Part shown: one piece after another, positions 35,241 through 46,780 of the stretch | Layout of the letters: each line of letters starts with the position of its first letter | Numbering within the stretch: the stretch's first letter is position 1 | Assembly (NCBI RefSeq): GCF_900109745.1 | Contig: NZ_FOAV01000003.1 | Coordinates: forward strand, 310,001-374,000 | Direction of reading: 5' to 3' | DNA: 64,000 bases | Source: Roseateles sp. YR242 | GTDB taxonomy: Bacteria; Pseudomonadota; Gammaproteobacteria; Burkholderiales; Burkholderiaceae_C | Position numbers and translations under genes: made by a program | The notes under the pieces: model-generated | What the model saw: only the letters and a program-made list of their open reading frames with translations | Told to the model about the DNA's origin: nothing | The model's database searches: none

Positions 35241-35355
35241 CACTCACGCCCAGACCTTGTCTGCCCTGCGTTTGCATCCCAGTGTGTGCAGCCCAGTGGT
35301 TGGCAGCCCCGTTCTTGCAGTTCCGTTTAAGCCCTCACCACCACGAACAGCCGTC

Positions 35356-37305
35356 ATGAGCGAGCCCCAACACACCAGTCAGTTCGCCCTGCTGGGCCAG
35401 CGCCGATTTGGCCCCTTCTTCGCCACGCAACTGGCCGGAGCGTTCAACGACTCCTTCCTGAAGCAGCTGACGATCTTGCTGGTCACCTTCCATGCCGCGG
35501 AGTACACGTCGCTGTCGCCCGGCCTGGTGGCCAACCTGGCCGCCGGCTTGTTCATCCTGCCCTTTGTGCTGTTCTCCGCCTATGCGGGCCAGCTCGCCGA
35601 CCGGTTTGACAAGGCCCGCGTGATCCGGGCGGTGAAGGCGGTCGAGGTGGTCATCATGTTGATCGCCAGTGCCGGGTTCTACATGAAGAACCTGCCGGTG
35701 CTGCTGAGCGCCATCTTCGCGATGGGGTGCCACTCGGCGTTCTTCGGTCCCGTCAAATACTCGCTGCTGCCCCGTGTGCTGGCCAAAGAGGAACTGACGG
35801 GCGGCAATGGCCTGCTGGAGATGGGCACCTTCCTCAGCATCTTGCTGGGCACCCTGGTGGCCGGGGTGCTGGCGGCGGTCACGACCGATCCGCGTTGGTT
35901 GTCGCTTGCTCTTCTTGGCTTTGCCTTGGTGGGCCTGGCTTCCAGCCTGTTCATTCCCGCCACGGGTGAGGCGGCGCCCGACTTGCAGCTGCGCTTCAGT
36001 GTCGTCAGCGAGACGGTGGCCACCGTCAAGATGGGCAAGCGCGAAGGTGAAGGTGTCTGGAACAGTCTGCTGGCCGTGTCGTGGTTCTGGTTCATTGGTG
36101 CGGTGGTGCTGTCTCAGATTCCGGCCTTGGGGAAGGACCTGCTGCACGGTGACACCACGGTGGTGACGCTGCTGCTGGCGACCTTCTCGGTGGGGATTGC
36201 CGTTGGCTCCTTGCTTTGCGAGCGTCTGTCCGGCCACAAGGTCGAGATCGGCCTGGTGCCGATCGGCTCCATCGGCCTTTCGCTGTTCACGGCGGATCTT
36301 GCTTGGTCGGCGGATCGTTTTGCCGCGATGGCGGGGGCCTCGGCCCTCGCTTCACCACTGGATTGGGCGCATTTTCTGGGCATGAGTGGCAGCATCCGGG
36401 TGCTGAGCGACATCTCGCTTGTCGGGCTGTTCGGTGGCCTGTTCATCGTCCCGCTGTATGCGTTTGTTCAGTTGCGCACGGCGCCTCAGCGTCAGTCGCG
36501 GATCATCAGCGCCAACAACATCCTCAACGCGCTGTTCATGGTGGTCGCGGCCGGTATGTCGGCGGGCTTGCTTGGCGCGGGGATGTCGGTCACCGGGCTC
36601 ATCCTGGTCTGCGCCGGACTGAATGCGCTGGTGGCGATCTACATCTACAAGACTGTTCCTGAGTTCCTGTGGCGCTTCGTCAGCTGGTTCGTGGTGCACG
36701 CCATCTATCGGCTGCGCGCTCAAGGGACGGCGCATATTCCGGAGGAAGGTCCCGCGCTGCTGGCGCCCAACCACGTCTCCTATGTCGATGCGCTGGTCCT
36801 GAGCGCCCTGAGCCCGCGGCCGATCCGCTTCGTGATGGACGCCAGCATCTTCCGCGTGCCGGTGCTGTCGTGGTTGTTCCGGCAGGTCAATGCGATTCCC
36901 ATCGCTTCGGCGAAGAAGGAGCCCGAGACATTGGAGAGGGCCATGGCGGCGGTGGACGCTGCGCTGCGCAATGGTGAGCTGGTGTGCGTCTTCCCCGAGG
37001 GCGCGCTCACGCGTGATGGTCAGTTGGCCGAATTCAAGCCGGGCGTGCGCCGGATCCTGGATGCTTGCCCGGTGCCGGTCATCCCGGTGGGCCTGGCTGG
37101 TTTGTGGGAGACCGCGTTTGCTCGAAATGGCAAGTCCACGGCCGCCCGGCTGGCCAGCTTGCGGCCAGGTCGGAGGCTTGACGTCCATGTGGGGGCGCCG
37201 CTGCCTCCTGACGTGAGCGTCGAGGCGCTTCGGTTGAAGGTTCAGGGGCTGATGGAAGCGGCTCCGGCGGGAGGTTCCGTGCATCCGTCTCAGGCCCGCG
37301 GTTAG
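35356..37305 (+). CDS. LplT-type MFS transporter fused to a PlsC-type acyltransferase
   Basis: A 649-residue fusion. Residues about 1-430 are an MFS transporter (RRFGPFFATQLAGAFNDSFLKQ, DRFDKARVI) like LplT, which flips lysophospholipids across the inner membrane. Residues about 450-640 are a glycerolipid acyltransferase with NHVSYVD (the H-x4-D catalytic motif, about 472-478) and FPEGALTRDG (about 545-554). The pair would import and re-acylate lysophospholipids. In E. coli these jobs are split between LplT and Aas; the acyl-ACP synthetase part of Aas is absent here. Start at MSEPQHT (35356). Third positions are somewhat richer in T than in neighbouring genes. Confidence 0.9.
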   Translation: MSEPQHTSQFALLGQRRFGPFFATQLAGAFNDSFLKQLTILLVTFHAAEYTSLSPGLVANLAAGLFILPFVLFSAYAGQLADRFDKARVIRAVKAVEVVIMLIASAGFYMKNLPVLLSAIFAMGCHSAFFGPVKYSLLPRVLAKEELTGGNGLLEMGTFLSILLGTLVAGVLAAVTTDPRWLSLALLGFALVGLASSLFIPATGEAAPDLQLRFSVVSETVATVKMGKREGEGVWNSLLAVSWFWFIGAVVLSQIPALGKDLLHGDTTVVTLLLATFSVGIAVGSLLCERLSGHKVEIGLVPIGSIGLSLFTADLAWSADRFAAMAGASALASPLDWAHFLGMSGSIRVLSDISLVGLFGGLFIVPLYAFVQLRTAPQRQSRIISANNILNALFMVVAAGMSAGLLGAGMSVTGLILVCAGLNALVAIYIYKTVPEFLWRFVSWFVVHAIYRLRAQGTAHIPEEGPALLAPNHVSYVDALVLSALSPRPIRFVMDASIFRVPVLSWLFRQVNAIPIASAKKEPETLERAMAAVDAALRNGELVCVFPEGALTRDGQLAEFKPGVRRILDACPVPVIPVGLAGLWETAFARNGKSTAARLASLRPGRRLDVHVGAPLPPDVSVEALRLKVQGLMEAAPAGGSVHPSQARG

Positions 37306-37499
37306 CGGTCACAGCGAGAGGTTTGCATGGGTCGCAGACGGCCATCCTAAACAGTCAACGCCGCCCGCTTCACCGACCTCATCAAGGTCTGCCTCACTGG
37401 CTTTAGCAAGCCGCCCAAAGCCCGCTCCCCCCGCTGTCCTGGGCGAGTAGGTCCGAGGGCCCTCATACAGTTGGTTTGGACAAGGTGCGTGGTTAAGGA

Positions 37500-38006
37500 C
37501 TACTGCGCACGGCGCGCCTCTGAACGGCGCAACAACCGGCGCAGGCGCAACTTCAACGCCCGCGCGGTGCGCCAGACCGCGCTGGCGCGCACCCAAGCGA
37601 GCAGCCCCGCCTTCCATTCGGTCCAGCGCGCGTAGACGCGGCGGAACCAGGCCAGGCGCATCAGCGCCGGCTGGGTCAAGGCAAAGAGGCGGGCCACCAC
37701 CGCCGTGCCCACCACCTTGGCCAGCACGATCACGCTCAGGCCCACCCCCGTGTGGCCCAGGCTGATCAGCCACAGCGCCAGCAACTTCACGGGCACCAGG
37801 AACAGGCTCGGCACCAGCAGCACCGCCAGCGCCAGATAAGGCGACAGGCGCCGCACCGCCGCCTCCAGGTGACGGAAGACCGGCAACTGGCCAATCCGGG
37901 CCATCGCCCGCTGCAACGGATCCCAGCCCCATTCCTCAAACAGGATCACCAGGGCAAGGACGAACCGGACCGCCCACTTCAACGGCGCCAACATCATCTT
38001 GAGCAT
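37500..38006 (-). CDS. Hypothetical membrane protein
   Basis: A 168-residue protein with two to three hydrophobic helices (about 8-25, 57-85 and 90-115) and a strongly basic C-terminal tail (LKLRLRRLLRRSEARRAQ). The segment FEEWGWDPL after the first helix is typical of a conserved but uncharacterised betaproteobacterial family. No function can be assigned. It is divergent from the ohrR-like gene. Start at MLKMMLAP (38006). The 194 bp between it and the LplT-PlsC gene hold nothing I recognise. Confidence 0.7.
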   Translation of the reverse strand: MLKMMLAPLKWAVRFVLALVILFEEWGWDPLQRAMARIGQLPVFRHLEAAVRRLSPYLALAVLLVPSLFLVPVKLLALWLISLGHTGVGLSVIVLAKVVGTAVVARLFALTQPALMRLAWFRRVYARWTEWKAGLLAWVRASAVWRTARALKLRLRRLLRRSEARRAQ

Positions 38007-38107
38007 GCCGCGATCATCTACCCCCGACACCACTAGCGCAAACTGATGCTACATCTCGTTGGAATCGGTTTTTTCGAATGCAGCGTCGTTTTGACGATCT
38101 CGACGGT

Positions 38108-38123
38108 AATTTCGCTTGCAATT
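38108..38123. promoter_or_regulatory. Degenerate operator-like site before the MarR gene
   Basis: AATTTCGCTTGCAATT is an imperfect palindrome sharing the TTCGC core with the perfect palindrome at 38724. It lies 28 bp before the ohrR-like start codon, a suitable place for autorepression. Confidence 0.35.
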
Positions 38124-38151
38124 AGTTTGCGTGCGATTTAAATTCTCGTCC

Positions 38152-38649
38152 ATGGCACACGACAACACCTCCACCACCGCAGCGGCTGCCCCCGGCACCG
38201 CGACGCCGGCGGCCTGTGTGCCGTTGGATATTGATCAGCAGCTCTGTTTCGCCGTCTATTCGACGATGCTGGGCTTGAACAAGATTTACCGGGACCTGCT
38301 CAAGGAACTGGGCATCACCTACCCGCAGTACCTCGTGCTGCTGGTGTTGTGGCAACGGGATGGACTGACCGTCGGCGAAATCAGTGAACGCGTGTTCCTG
38401 GATTCGCCCACCATCACCCCGTTGCTCAAGCGCCTGGAAGCCGCCGGGCTGCTGACCCGCACCCGCTCGGCACAGGATGAACGCCAGGTCTTGATCACCC
38501 TCACGGAGGAGGGCCGCACGATGCAACGGCGGGCCTCGCATCTGCCGGAATGCGTGGCTGAAGCAGCAGACACCGACGTGGCGGAGATCATCGAACTGCG
38601 GGACCGCCTCCTGGCCCTGCGATCCCGCATGGCACACAAAGCCGGCTGA
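38152..38649 (+). CDS. MarR-family regulator, OhrR-like two-cysteine type
   Basis: A 165-residue regulator. The text [12 protein letters not shown]...[22 protein letters not shown] closely follows OhrR, the organic-peroxide sensor. The peroxidatic cysteine is C32 (QLCFAVY) and a second cysteine, C134, is placed like the resolving cysteine of 2-Cys OhrR proteins. The winged helix follows at about 60-125. Instead of ohr, the next gene encodes an exported alpha/beta hydrolase preceded by a perfect palindrome. Start at MAHDN; a TTG at 38116 is also in frame. Confidence 0.88.
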   Translation: MAHDNTSTTAAAAPGTATPAACVPLDIDQQLCFAVYSTMLGLNKIYRDLLKELGITYPQYLVLLVLWQRDGLTVGEISERVFLDSPTITPLLKRLEAAGLLTRTRSAQDERQVLITLTEEGRTMQRRASHLPECVAEAADTDVAEIIELRDRLLALRSRMAHKAG

Positions 38650-38723
38650 CGGCGCGCCGTCAACGTCGATCACACCCACCCATCAACGTTCAGATATTCA
38701 TTCATTCCGTCTTCGTCACATCA

Positions 38724-38745
38724 AATACTTCGCATGCGAAGTATT
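38724..38745. promoter_or_regulatory. 22-bp perfect palindrome, candidate OhrR-like operator
   Basis: Half-site AATACTTCGCA joined directly to its exact reverse complement TGCGAAGTATT. It lies between the MarR gene and the hydrolase, 88 bp before the hydrolase ATG. A 22-bp perfect palindrome in AT-rich promoter DNA is a strong operator candidate. Confidence 0.7.
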
Positions 38746-38832
38746 AGGAAGCAAGCAAACAAGATTTTTCGCTGTTCTCACGTCTCTCACTGCCCCCTCA
38801 CCAACCCATTACTCACCACCAAGGAGCCCACC

Positions 38833-39825
38833 ATGACCCATCTCTCCGCCTTTGCCCGCTCGTCACGCCGCCAACTGCTGGCGATTTCCACCTTGGCTAT
38901 GGCCATGGCGAGCGCCGTCGCCACGCCTGCGTTTGCCGCCGAGGCCAGCAAGCCGGCCGCAGCGCGAGTGGCCGCAACCGCCCAGCCGGCGGGCAGCTAC
39001 ATCACCACCAAGGATGGTGTGCAGCTCTATTACAAGGACTGGGGTCCTCGCAACGGCCAGCCCATTGTCTTCAGCCACGGTTGGCCGCTGGATTCGGACA
39101 GCTGGGAGTCGCAGATGATCTTCCTGGCGGACCATGGTTATCGCGTCATTGCCCATGACCGTCGGGGCCATGGCCGTTCCAGCCAGCCTTGGGAAGGCAA
39201 TGACATGGACCACTACGCGGACGACCTGGCCACTGTCATCGAGACGCTGAACCTCAAGAACGCGGTGCTTGTCGGCTTCTCCACCGGTGGCGGTGAGGTG
39301 GCACGCTATATCGGCCGTCATGGCACCTCGCGTGTTGCCAAGGCGGTGCTGGTGTCGGCTGTCCCGCCCATCATGCTGAAGTCGGACAAGAACCCCAACG
39401 GCGTTCCGATGGAAGTCTTTGACGGCATCCGTGCGGGCCAGTTGGCCAACCGTTCGCAGCTTTATCGGGACATTGCCTCCGGCCCCTTCTACGGTTTCAA
39501 CCGTCCGGGCGCCAAGGTGTCGCAGGGTCTGATCGACAGCTGGTGGATGCAGGGCATGTTGGGTGGTCACAAGAACACCTATGACTCCATCAAGGCGTTC
39601 TCTGAAACCGACTTCACCGACGACCTGAAGAAGTTTGACAAGCCCACCTTGGTCATCCACGGTGACGACGACCAGATTGTTCCGATCGACATTTCCGGCC
39701 GTGCCTCTGCCCGCTTGATCAAGGGTGCTCAGCTGAAGGTTTACGAGGGTGCGCCGCACGGTCTGACCGACACGCACAAGGACCGTCTCAACGCGGACCT
39801 GCTGACCTTCATCCAACAAAAGTAA
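38833..39825 (+). CDS. Exported alpha/beta hydrolase, non-heme haloperoxidase-like
   Basis: A 330-residue protein. The N-terminus [28 protein letters not shown] has a twin-arginine-type signal. The mature part is a haloperoxidase/perhydrolase-type alpha/beta hydrolase: oxyanion motif FSHGWPLDS (80-88), nucleophile elbow GFSTGGGE with S150, catalytic Asp in [11 protein letters not shown] (about 282) and His in APHGLTD (about 315). AAGGAG stands 7 bp before the ATG. Linkage to the OhrR-like regulator suggests a role in organic peroxide or peracid metabolism in the periplasm. The longer frame from 38734 is rejected because it starts at the palindrome. Confidence 0.88.
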   Translation: MTHLSAFARSSRRQLLAISTLAMAMASAVATPAFAAEASKPAAARVAATAQPAGSYITTKDGVQLYYKDWGPRNGQPIVFSHGWPLDSDSWESQMIFLADHGYRVIAHDRRGHGRSSQPWEGNDMDHYADDLATVIETLNLKNAVLVGFSTGGGEVARYIGRHGTSRVAKAVLVSAVPPIMLKSDKNPNGVPMEVFDGIRAGQLANRSQLYRDIASGPFYGFNRPGAKVSQGLIDSWWMQGMLGGHKNTYDSIKAFSETDFTDDLKKFDKPTLVIHGDDDQIVPIDISGRASARLIKGAQLKVYEGAPHGLTDTHKDRLNADLLTFIQQK

Positions 39826-39836
39826 GCCCAAAAAAC

Positions 39837-39866
39837 AAAGGGAGCGCCACGGCGCTCCCTTTTTTT
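39837..39866 (+). terminator. Rho-independent terminator after the hydrolase gene
   Basis: AAAGGGAGCGCC / GGCGCTCCCTTT stem with a 2-nt loop spacer, followed by seven T residues. Upstream A-rich sequence gives a T run on the minus strand too, so it may also stop tgt transcripts. Confidence 0.88.
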
Positions 39867-39886
39867 CCCCTGCACCTCACGACCAC

Positions 39887-39943
39887 CTCGGTCCGGGAAA
39901 GTGGCGGTCCGGGGGGCAAATACCCCCCGGACCGGCGCTTTCC
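39887..39943. repeat. GC-rich inverted repeat related to the 43.4-kb element
   Basis: An 11-bp perfect stem GGTCCGGGGGG (39906-39916) / CCCCCCGGACC (39923-39933) with loop CAAATA, flanked by GGAAAGTGGC and GGCGCTTTCC, which extend the pairing with mismatches. The left side CCTCGGTCCGGGAAAGTGGC resembles the reverse complement of the right end of the 43369-43533 element (CCTCGGTTCGGAAAGTGCC). It lies between convergent genes, downstream of tgt. Confidence 0.65.
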
Positions 39944-39983
39944 AGCGATACAAGAGGAATCGCAGATCCCCCTCGGATCCCCT

Positions 39984-41769
<1,786 letters not shown>

Positions 41770-41799
41770 ACCGGCGGCCGGGCGGCCTAGAATTGCTAG

Positions 41800-43218
<1,419 letters not shown>

Positions 43219-43282
43219 GCGCCGGTTGTCTTCTGCTGGGCTGCTGGGCTGTTGGAGGTGGCGGTCTCAGAAGATGAAAAGC

Positions 43283-43319
43283 AAAAAGCCGCTGGGCGTG
43301 ATGTCCAACGGCTTTTTTT
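43283..43319. terminator. Rho-independent terminator after argG
   Basis: AAAAAGCCGcTGG / CCAaCGGCTTTTT hairpin followed by a run of seven T residues. The preceding A run makes it usable in the other direction as well. Confidence 0.8.
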
Positions 43320-43368
43320 GTGTTTGGCGATACGGCTTTTTTGGGAGTCGGATATAGAGGACGCCGCC

Positions 43369-43533
43369 AGAAAGTGCCGATTCGGCACCCTTTTCCTCCA
43401 TGCCAGGGCCAGTGGCCCTGGCGCTCCCTAGGCATAAACAGTCCACTGGACTGTTTATGTCCGAGGTCGCTCCCCCGCCCCTCCGGGGCTCCTCCTAATA
43501 CTTACGGAAAAGGGCACCGAATTGGCACTTTCC
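43369..43533. repeat. 165-bp element with 28-bp terminal inverted repeats and internal hairpins
   Basis: The ends 43369-43396 and 43506-43533 match as inverted repeats at 24 of 28 positions (GAAAGTGCCGATTCGGCACC at left). Inside are GCCAGGGCCA/TGGCCCTGGC (about 43402-43421), a perfect 13-bp stem CATAAACAGTCCA/TGGACTGTTTATG with a 1-nt centre (about 43433-43459), and GCCCCTCCGGGGC (about 43477-43489). No open frame fits. It resembles a small non-autonomous palindromic repeat or a structured RNA. Confidence 0.75.
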
Positions 43534-43553
43534 GAACCGAGGACTAGGTCAGC

Positions 43554-43585
43554 CCGTCAGTTCGTCGGTCCGTCAGTTCCTCGGT
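43554..43585. repeat. 16-bp tandem direct repeat
   Basis: CCGTCAGTTCGTCGGT is followed immediately by CCGTCAGTTCCTCGGT (15 of 16 identical). It lies between the 165-bp element and the hairpin after the PEP-CTERM gene. Confidence 0.75.
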
Positions 43586-43604
43586 CCTAATCGGGACCGA
43601 GGAA
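43577..43604 (-). terminator. Hairpin directly after the PEP-CTERM stop codon
   Basis: TTCCTCGGTCC / GGACCGAGGAA, a perfect 11-bp stem with a 6-nt loop, beginning one base after the stop of the 43606 gene. There is no T run, so it could be an RNA-stabilising hairpin rather than a terminator. It shares CCTCGGTCC with the element at 39887. Confidence 0.5.
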
Positions 43605-43605
43605 T

Positions 43606-44295
43606 TCAGCGGCGGCGGCGCGCCAGGAAACCCAGGGCCGCCAAGCCCGCAATCATCATGGCGTAAGACTCGGGTTCCGGCACCGGGCTCGCCAGCGGCG
43701 TGGTACTGGGCAAGGCATTGGCCGTGGCACTGGCAAACTCAACACGCACACCGGTGTAGTTGTAGACCGCGCTGGCGTCGTCAGTGACGACAAAACTCAA
43801 AGTGTTGGTGCCAGAAACGAAGTAGCTGGCAATGCTGCTGAAATTGGTCCAGCCGGTATAGCCATTGCCCTCAATAGTGGAAATGGCCTGGCCATTGAGC
43901 AGCAGCACACCACTGTTGTCCGACGCCCAACGGCCCGTGATGGACGCGCTGGAAAGCTCGTAACCCGTCATGTCGAACGACAGCGACCACGTCACGACAC
44001 TGTCCGCGCCCGCACTGTAGTTGGTCTGCTGATCACCGCTCAGAATCAGCCAGGAAGACGAATCCGTGTTGGCAATCCAGTGCGGGAACGGATCGTCCGA
44101 CCCCGTGCTCACCACGCCATAGCCGGCCTGGCCCGCATAGTCGCCACCAGAAACGGTGTAGGTGTAGTACTTGTCCGTGTCACCGGAGCTCAGTCCGCTG
44201 CCCGTGTTGACCAAGCCACCAATGGTGTCAGCCATCGCCACGCCGCCAACCAGGGTCGCGGCTACCGCGAAAGGGGTGAGTGCAAGCAGTTTCAT
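43606..44295 (-). CDS. PEP-CTERM sorting-domain protein
   Basis: A 229-residue exported protein. It has a signal peptide (LLALTPFAVAATLVGGVAMAD), then a beta-rich Ser/Gly/Thr domain with the text WLILSGDQQTNYSAG and GVLLLNGQAISTIEGNGYTGWTNF, which recalls jelly-roll carbohydrate-binding modules. The C-terminal signal is SPVPEPESYAMMIAGLAALGFLARRRR with the VPEP motif, membrane helix and basic tail. An exosortase elsewhere would process it. Confidence 0.9.
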   Translation of the reverse strand: MKLLALTPFAVAATLVGGVAMADTIGGLVNTGSGLSSGDTDKYYTYTVSGGDYAGQAGYGVVSTGSDDPFPHWIANTDSSSWLILSGDQQTNYSAGADSVVTWSLSFDMTGYELSSASITGRWASDNSGVLLLNGQAISTIEGNGYTGWTNFSSIASYFVSGTNTLSFVVTDDASAVYNYTGVRVEFASATANALPSTTPLASPVPEPESYAMMIAGLAALGFLARRRR

Positions 44296-44438
44296 GAAAT
44301 TCCCGAATGACTTGAAATAGTGGTCGACACAGGTTCACACCCGTTCCCTCTGCCCCGGCTTCAAGCACGCCAGGCCCGTCGTTTTGTGAGTTGATTGTTC
44401 CAAAAAACGTGACTTATTGATCCCCGTAGCTGTGGGGG

Positions 44439-45578
44439 TCAGGTCTGTTGATTGGTAACGATGGGGTAACGGCTGTTGCCGCCCCCTTCGAGAGCCGGCA
44501 AAGGCGGCAAGTGCAGCAGCTTGTCGGGGTTGCGCTGCACGTAGATGGCGCTGATGCGGTGGCCCGGCGCCGGGCGCAACGCCACCGTCTGGATGGGCTG
44601 GCCCGAGGGCTCATAAACGATGTAGCCCGGCCAGCCATTGATGCGCGCAGACCGCAGCCGCCAGTGGTGGCTGGTCGGCATCCGGGCAAAGCCGACAAAG
44701 ACCTTCGCCACCAGCGCCCCCCCCTCCAGCACACGCGGCACCGCAGAGACCTTGCCACCCCCGTCGGCAAGCAGCACCGCATCCTCGGTGAGCACCCGTG
44801 CCAAGGCATCCACATCGAAGTCTTGCAAGGCCGTCACAAAGGCACCAAAGAGCCGTTGACGCTCCTCTTCCTCCACCTCATGCCTGGCGTAATCCGCCTT
44901 CACATGCTGACGCGCACGGCTGGCCAACTGGCGGCAGGCCGCGGCGCTGCGACCCAGCCGGGTGGCGATGTCGTCGAACTCGAGCTCAAAGACCTCACGC
45001 AGCAGGAACGCCGCCCGCTCCAACGGCGTAAGACGCTCCAGCGTCAACATGAACGCCACGGAAACATCCTGGGCAAATTCGGTCTGCGCCTCCGGGCTGG
45101 GCGACCACTCGCTCGCCTCGTCCACCAAGGGCTCCGGCAACCAGACACCGACGTATTGCTCCCGCCTGGCGGCCGCAGACTGGAGACGGTCCAGGCACAG
45201 GTTGGTCACCGTGCGGGAAAGAAAGGCGCCCGCATGCTGCACCGTGCGTTCATCCACATCGGCCCAGCGCAGCCAGGCCTCCTGCACGATGTCCTCCGCC
45301 TCCGCCCGCGCGCCCAACATGCGGTAGGCCAGCGCACGCAGAGACCGCGCGTGTTCGCGGTCGAAGCGCACGGCACGCTCCGCAGCGGAAAACCCCATCG
45401 AAGCAGACACCGGCACATCACCCGGCACGGCAGCGCCAGAGGCGTCCGCCCGAGCAGGCAACCCAGGGCCGGTCAGCTCCGCGCTGGTCGGCACCGGGGA
45501 AAAGGAAGACACCGGGCTTGACGGGCTTGACGGGGGTAACGGGGACGAGGAGGGGTCCAGGGGCTGCATCGTGCTCAT
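44439..45578 (-). CDS. ECF41-type RNA polymerase sigma factor (SigJ-like) with SnoaL-like C-terminus
   Basis: A 379-residue sigma-70 family protein. Region 2 is at about 75-140 (LAYRMLGARAEAEDIVQEAWLRW) and region 4 at about 185-235 (LTPLERAAFLLREVFELEFDDIATRLGRSAAACRQLASRAR). The C-terminal SnoaL-like domain carries two ECF41 signatures, DGGGK (about 277-281) and NPDKL near the end, and is thought to replace an anti-sigma factor. The first 60 residues are Pro/Ser-rich; starts at 45569 or 45398 (MGFSAAERA) are also possible. The usual carboxymuconolactone decarboxylase/oxidoreductase/epimerase target is not adjacent. Its promoter region carries an ECF41-like motif. Confidence 0.9.
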   Translation of the reverse strand: MSTMQPLDPSSSPLPPSSPSSPVSSFSPVPTSAELTGPGLPARADASGAAVPGDVPVSASMGFSAAERAVRFDREHARSLRALAYRMLGARAEAEDIVQEAWLRWADVDERTVQHAGAFLSRTVTNLCLDRLQSAAARREQYVGVWLPEPLVDEASEWSPSPEAQTEFAQDVSVAFMLTLERLTPLERAAFLLREVFELEFDDIATRLGRSAAACRQLASRARQHVKADYARHEVEEEERQRLFGAFVTALQDFDVDALARVLTEDAVLLADGGGKVSAVPRVLEGGALVAKVFVGFARMPTSHHWRLRSARINGWPGYIVYEPSGQPIQTVALRPAPGHRISAIYVQRNPDKLLHLPPLPALEGGGNSRYPIVTNQQT

Positions 45579-45586
45579 GCCTCCAA

Positions 45587-45613
45587 GACGGGACAGGCCC
45601 GCAGTTTGTGACG
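45587..45613 (-). promoter_or_regulatory. Candidate ECF41 promoter, autoregulatory
   Basis: Minus strand: CGTCACA (45613-45607), a 16-nt spacer and CGTC (45590-45587). The ECF41 consensus, as I recall it, is TGTCACA-N16-CGTC, so this differs at one base with exact spacing. It lies so close to the ATG at 45578 that transcripts would be almost leaderless unless a downstream start is used. Confidence 0.55.
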
Positions 45614-45615
45614 CC

Positions 45616-46656
45616 CTACCCCCGCCGGTCCAGCAACATCGCGTCCCCATAACTGAAGAAGCGGTAGCGCTGTTCGATGGCGTGCTGGTAGAGCACCATG
45701 ATGCGCTCATACCCCGCCAGCGCGGAAACCAGCATCATCAAGGTGCTCTTGGGCAGGTGGAAGTTGGTGACCAACCGGTCCACGACCTGGAACTCGAAGC
45801 CTGGTGTGATGAAGATGTCCGTCTCACGGGCGCCCGCCTGCAGGCTGCCCCCGCGCGCGGCCGATTCCAACGCCCGCAGCGTGGTGGTGCCCACGGCCGT
45901 GACCCGCCCCCCCGCCGCACGGCAACGCGCAATGGCATCCACCGTCTCCTGCGGCACCTGGAACCATTCGCTGTGCATCTTGTGCTCGGCCAGCGTGTCC
46001 ACCCGCACAGGCTGGAAGGTGCCGGCCCCCACATGCAGCGTCACATGAGCCGTCTGCACCCCCCGTGCTGCCAGGCGCTCCAGCAAGGCCTCGTCAAAGT
46101 GCAGCGCCGCCGTGGGCGCCGCCACCGCACCCGGCTCACGGGCAAAGACGGTCTGGTAACGGCGCACGTCATCCGCCGAATCGTCATGGGCGATGTACGG
46201 GGGCAACGGCACGTGGCCGTGACGCTCCAGCAGCTCAAAGGGCTCACCCGACAGACGCAGGTGGAAGAGCCCGTTGTCCGGACCGCAGCGGCCCAGCACC
46301 TCGGCGTCGAAAGCGTCAGCAAACCGCACCACCGCCCCCGGCTTGGGACTCTTGCTGGCCCGCATGTGCGCCCAGACCTCCCGCGTGCCGGGCAGCACCC
46401 GCTCAACCAGCGCCTCCACCGCCCCACCGCTGGACTTGGCACCATACAGGCGAGCCTTGATCACCCGGGTGTTGTTGAAGACCAGGAGGTCCTTGGGGTC
46501 CAGCAGATCCGGCAGTTCGCGGAACACACGGTCCACCGGCGCGTCACCGCGCCCGTCCAGCAGGCGGGAGGCGCTGCGTTCGGCAGCGGGATGCTGGGCA
46601 ATGAGGTCGTCGGGCAGAGCGAAATCGAAGTCGCTCACGGAGAAGAGACGGGACAT
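45616..46656 (-). CDS. queA: tRNA preQ1(34) S-adenosylmethionine ribosyltransferase-isomerase
   Basis: A 346-residue enzyme that transfers and isomerises ribose from SAM onto preQ1 in tRNA, giving epoxyqueuosine. It starts [33 protein letters not shown], the classic QueA opening. It also contains [37 protein letters not shown] and [15 protein letters not shown]. Length is normal. It is divergent from recG, with 124 bp between start codons. The frame is open upstream to 46935 but only the 46656 start fits the family. Confidence 0.96.
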   Translation of the reverse strand: MSRLFSVSDFDFALPDDLIAQHPAAERSASRLLDGRGDAPVDRVFRELPDLLDPKDLLVFNNTRVIKARLYGAKSSGGAVEALVERVLPGTREVWAHMRASKSPKPGAVVRFADAFDAEVLGRCGPDNGLFHLRLSGEPFELLERHGHVPLPPYIAHDDSADDVRRYQTVFAREPGAVAAPTAALHFDEALLERLAARGVQTAHVTLHVGAGTFQPVRVDTLAEHKMHSEWFQVPQETVDAIARCRAAGGRVTAVGTTTLRALESAARGGSLQAGARETDIFITPGFEFQVVDRLVTNFHLPKSTLMMLVSALAGYERIMVLYQHAIEQRYRFFSYGDAMLLDRRG

Positions 46657-46780
46657 GGAGAACCAGGGCCGGACAGACCCTTGCCGGTCAGGAATGAGGA
46701 ATGGCCCGATTCTCCCATTCCGCGCGCCACGTCCCTCGCACGCTTCGGACTGCTCCCGATCCCAGGCAAAATTCCGCCCC

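Noticed and set aside
37306-37499. Possible gene remnant between LplT-PlsC and the membrane protein
   Set aside because: Frames on both strands are open but lack family resemblance and start signals; no evidence beyond openness.
44417-44440. Terminator after the ECF41 gene
   Set aside because: GATCCCC/GGGGGTC can pair around 8 nt, but one arm overlaps the stop codon and the T run is about 15 nt away; too weak to annotate as a terminator.
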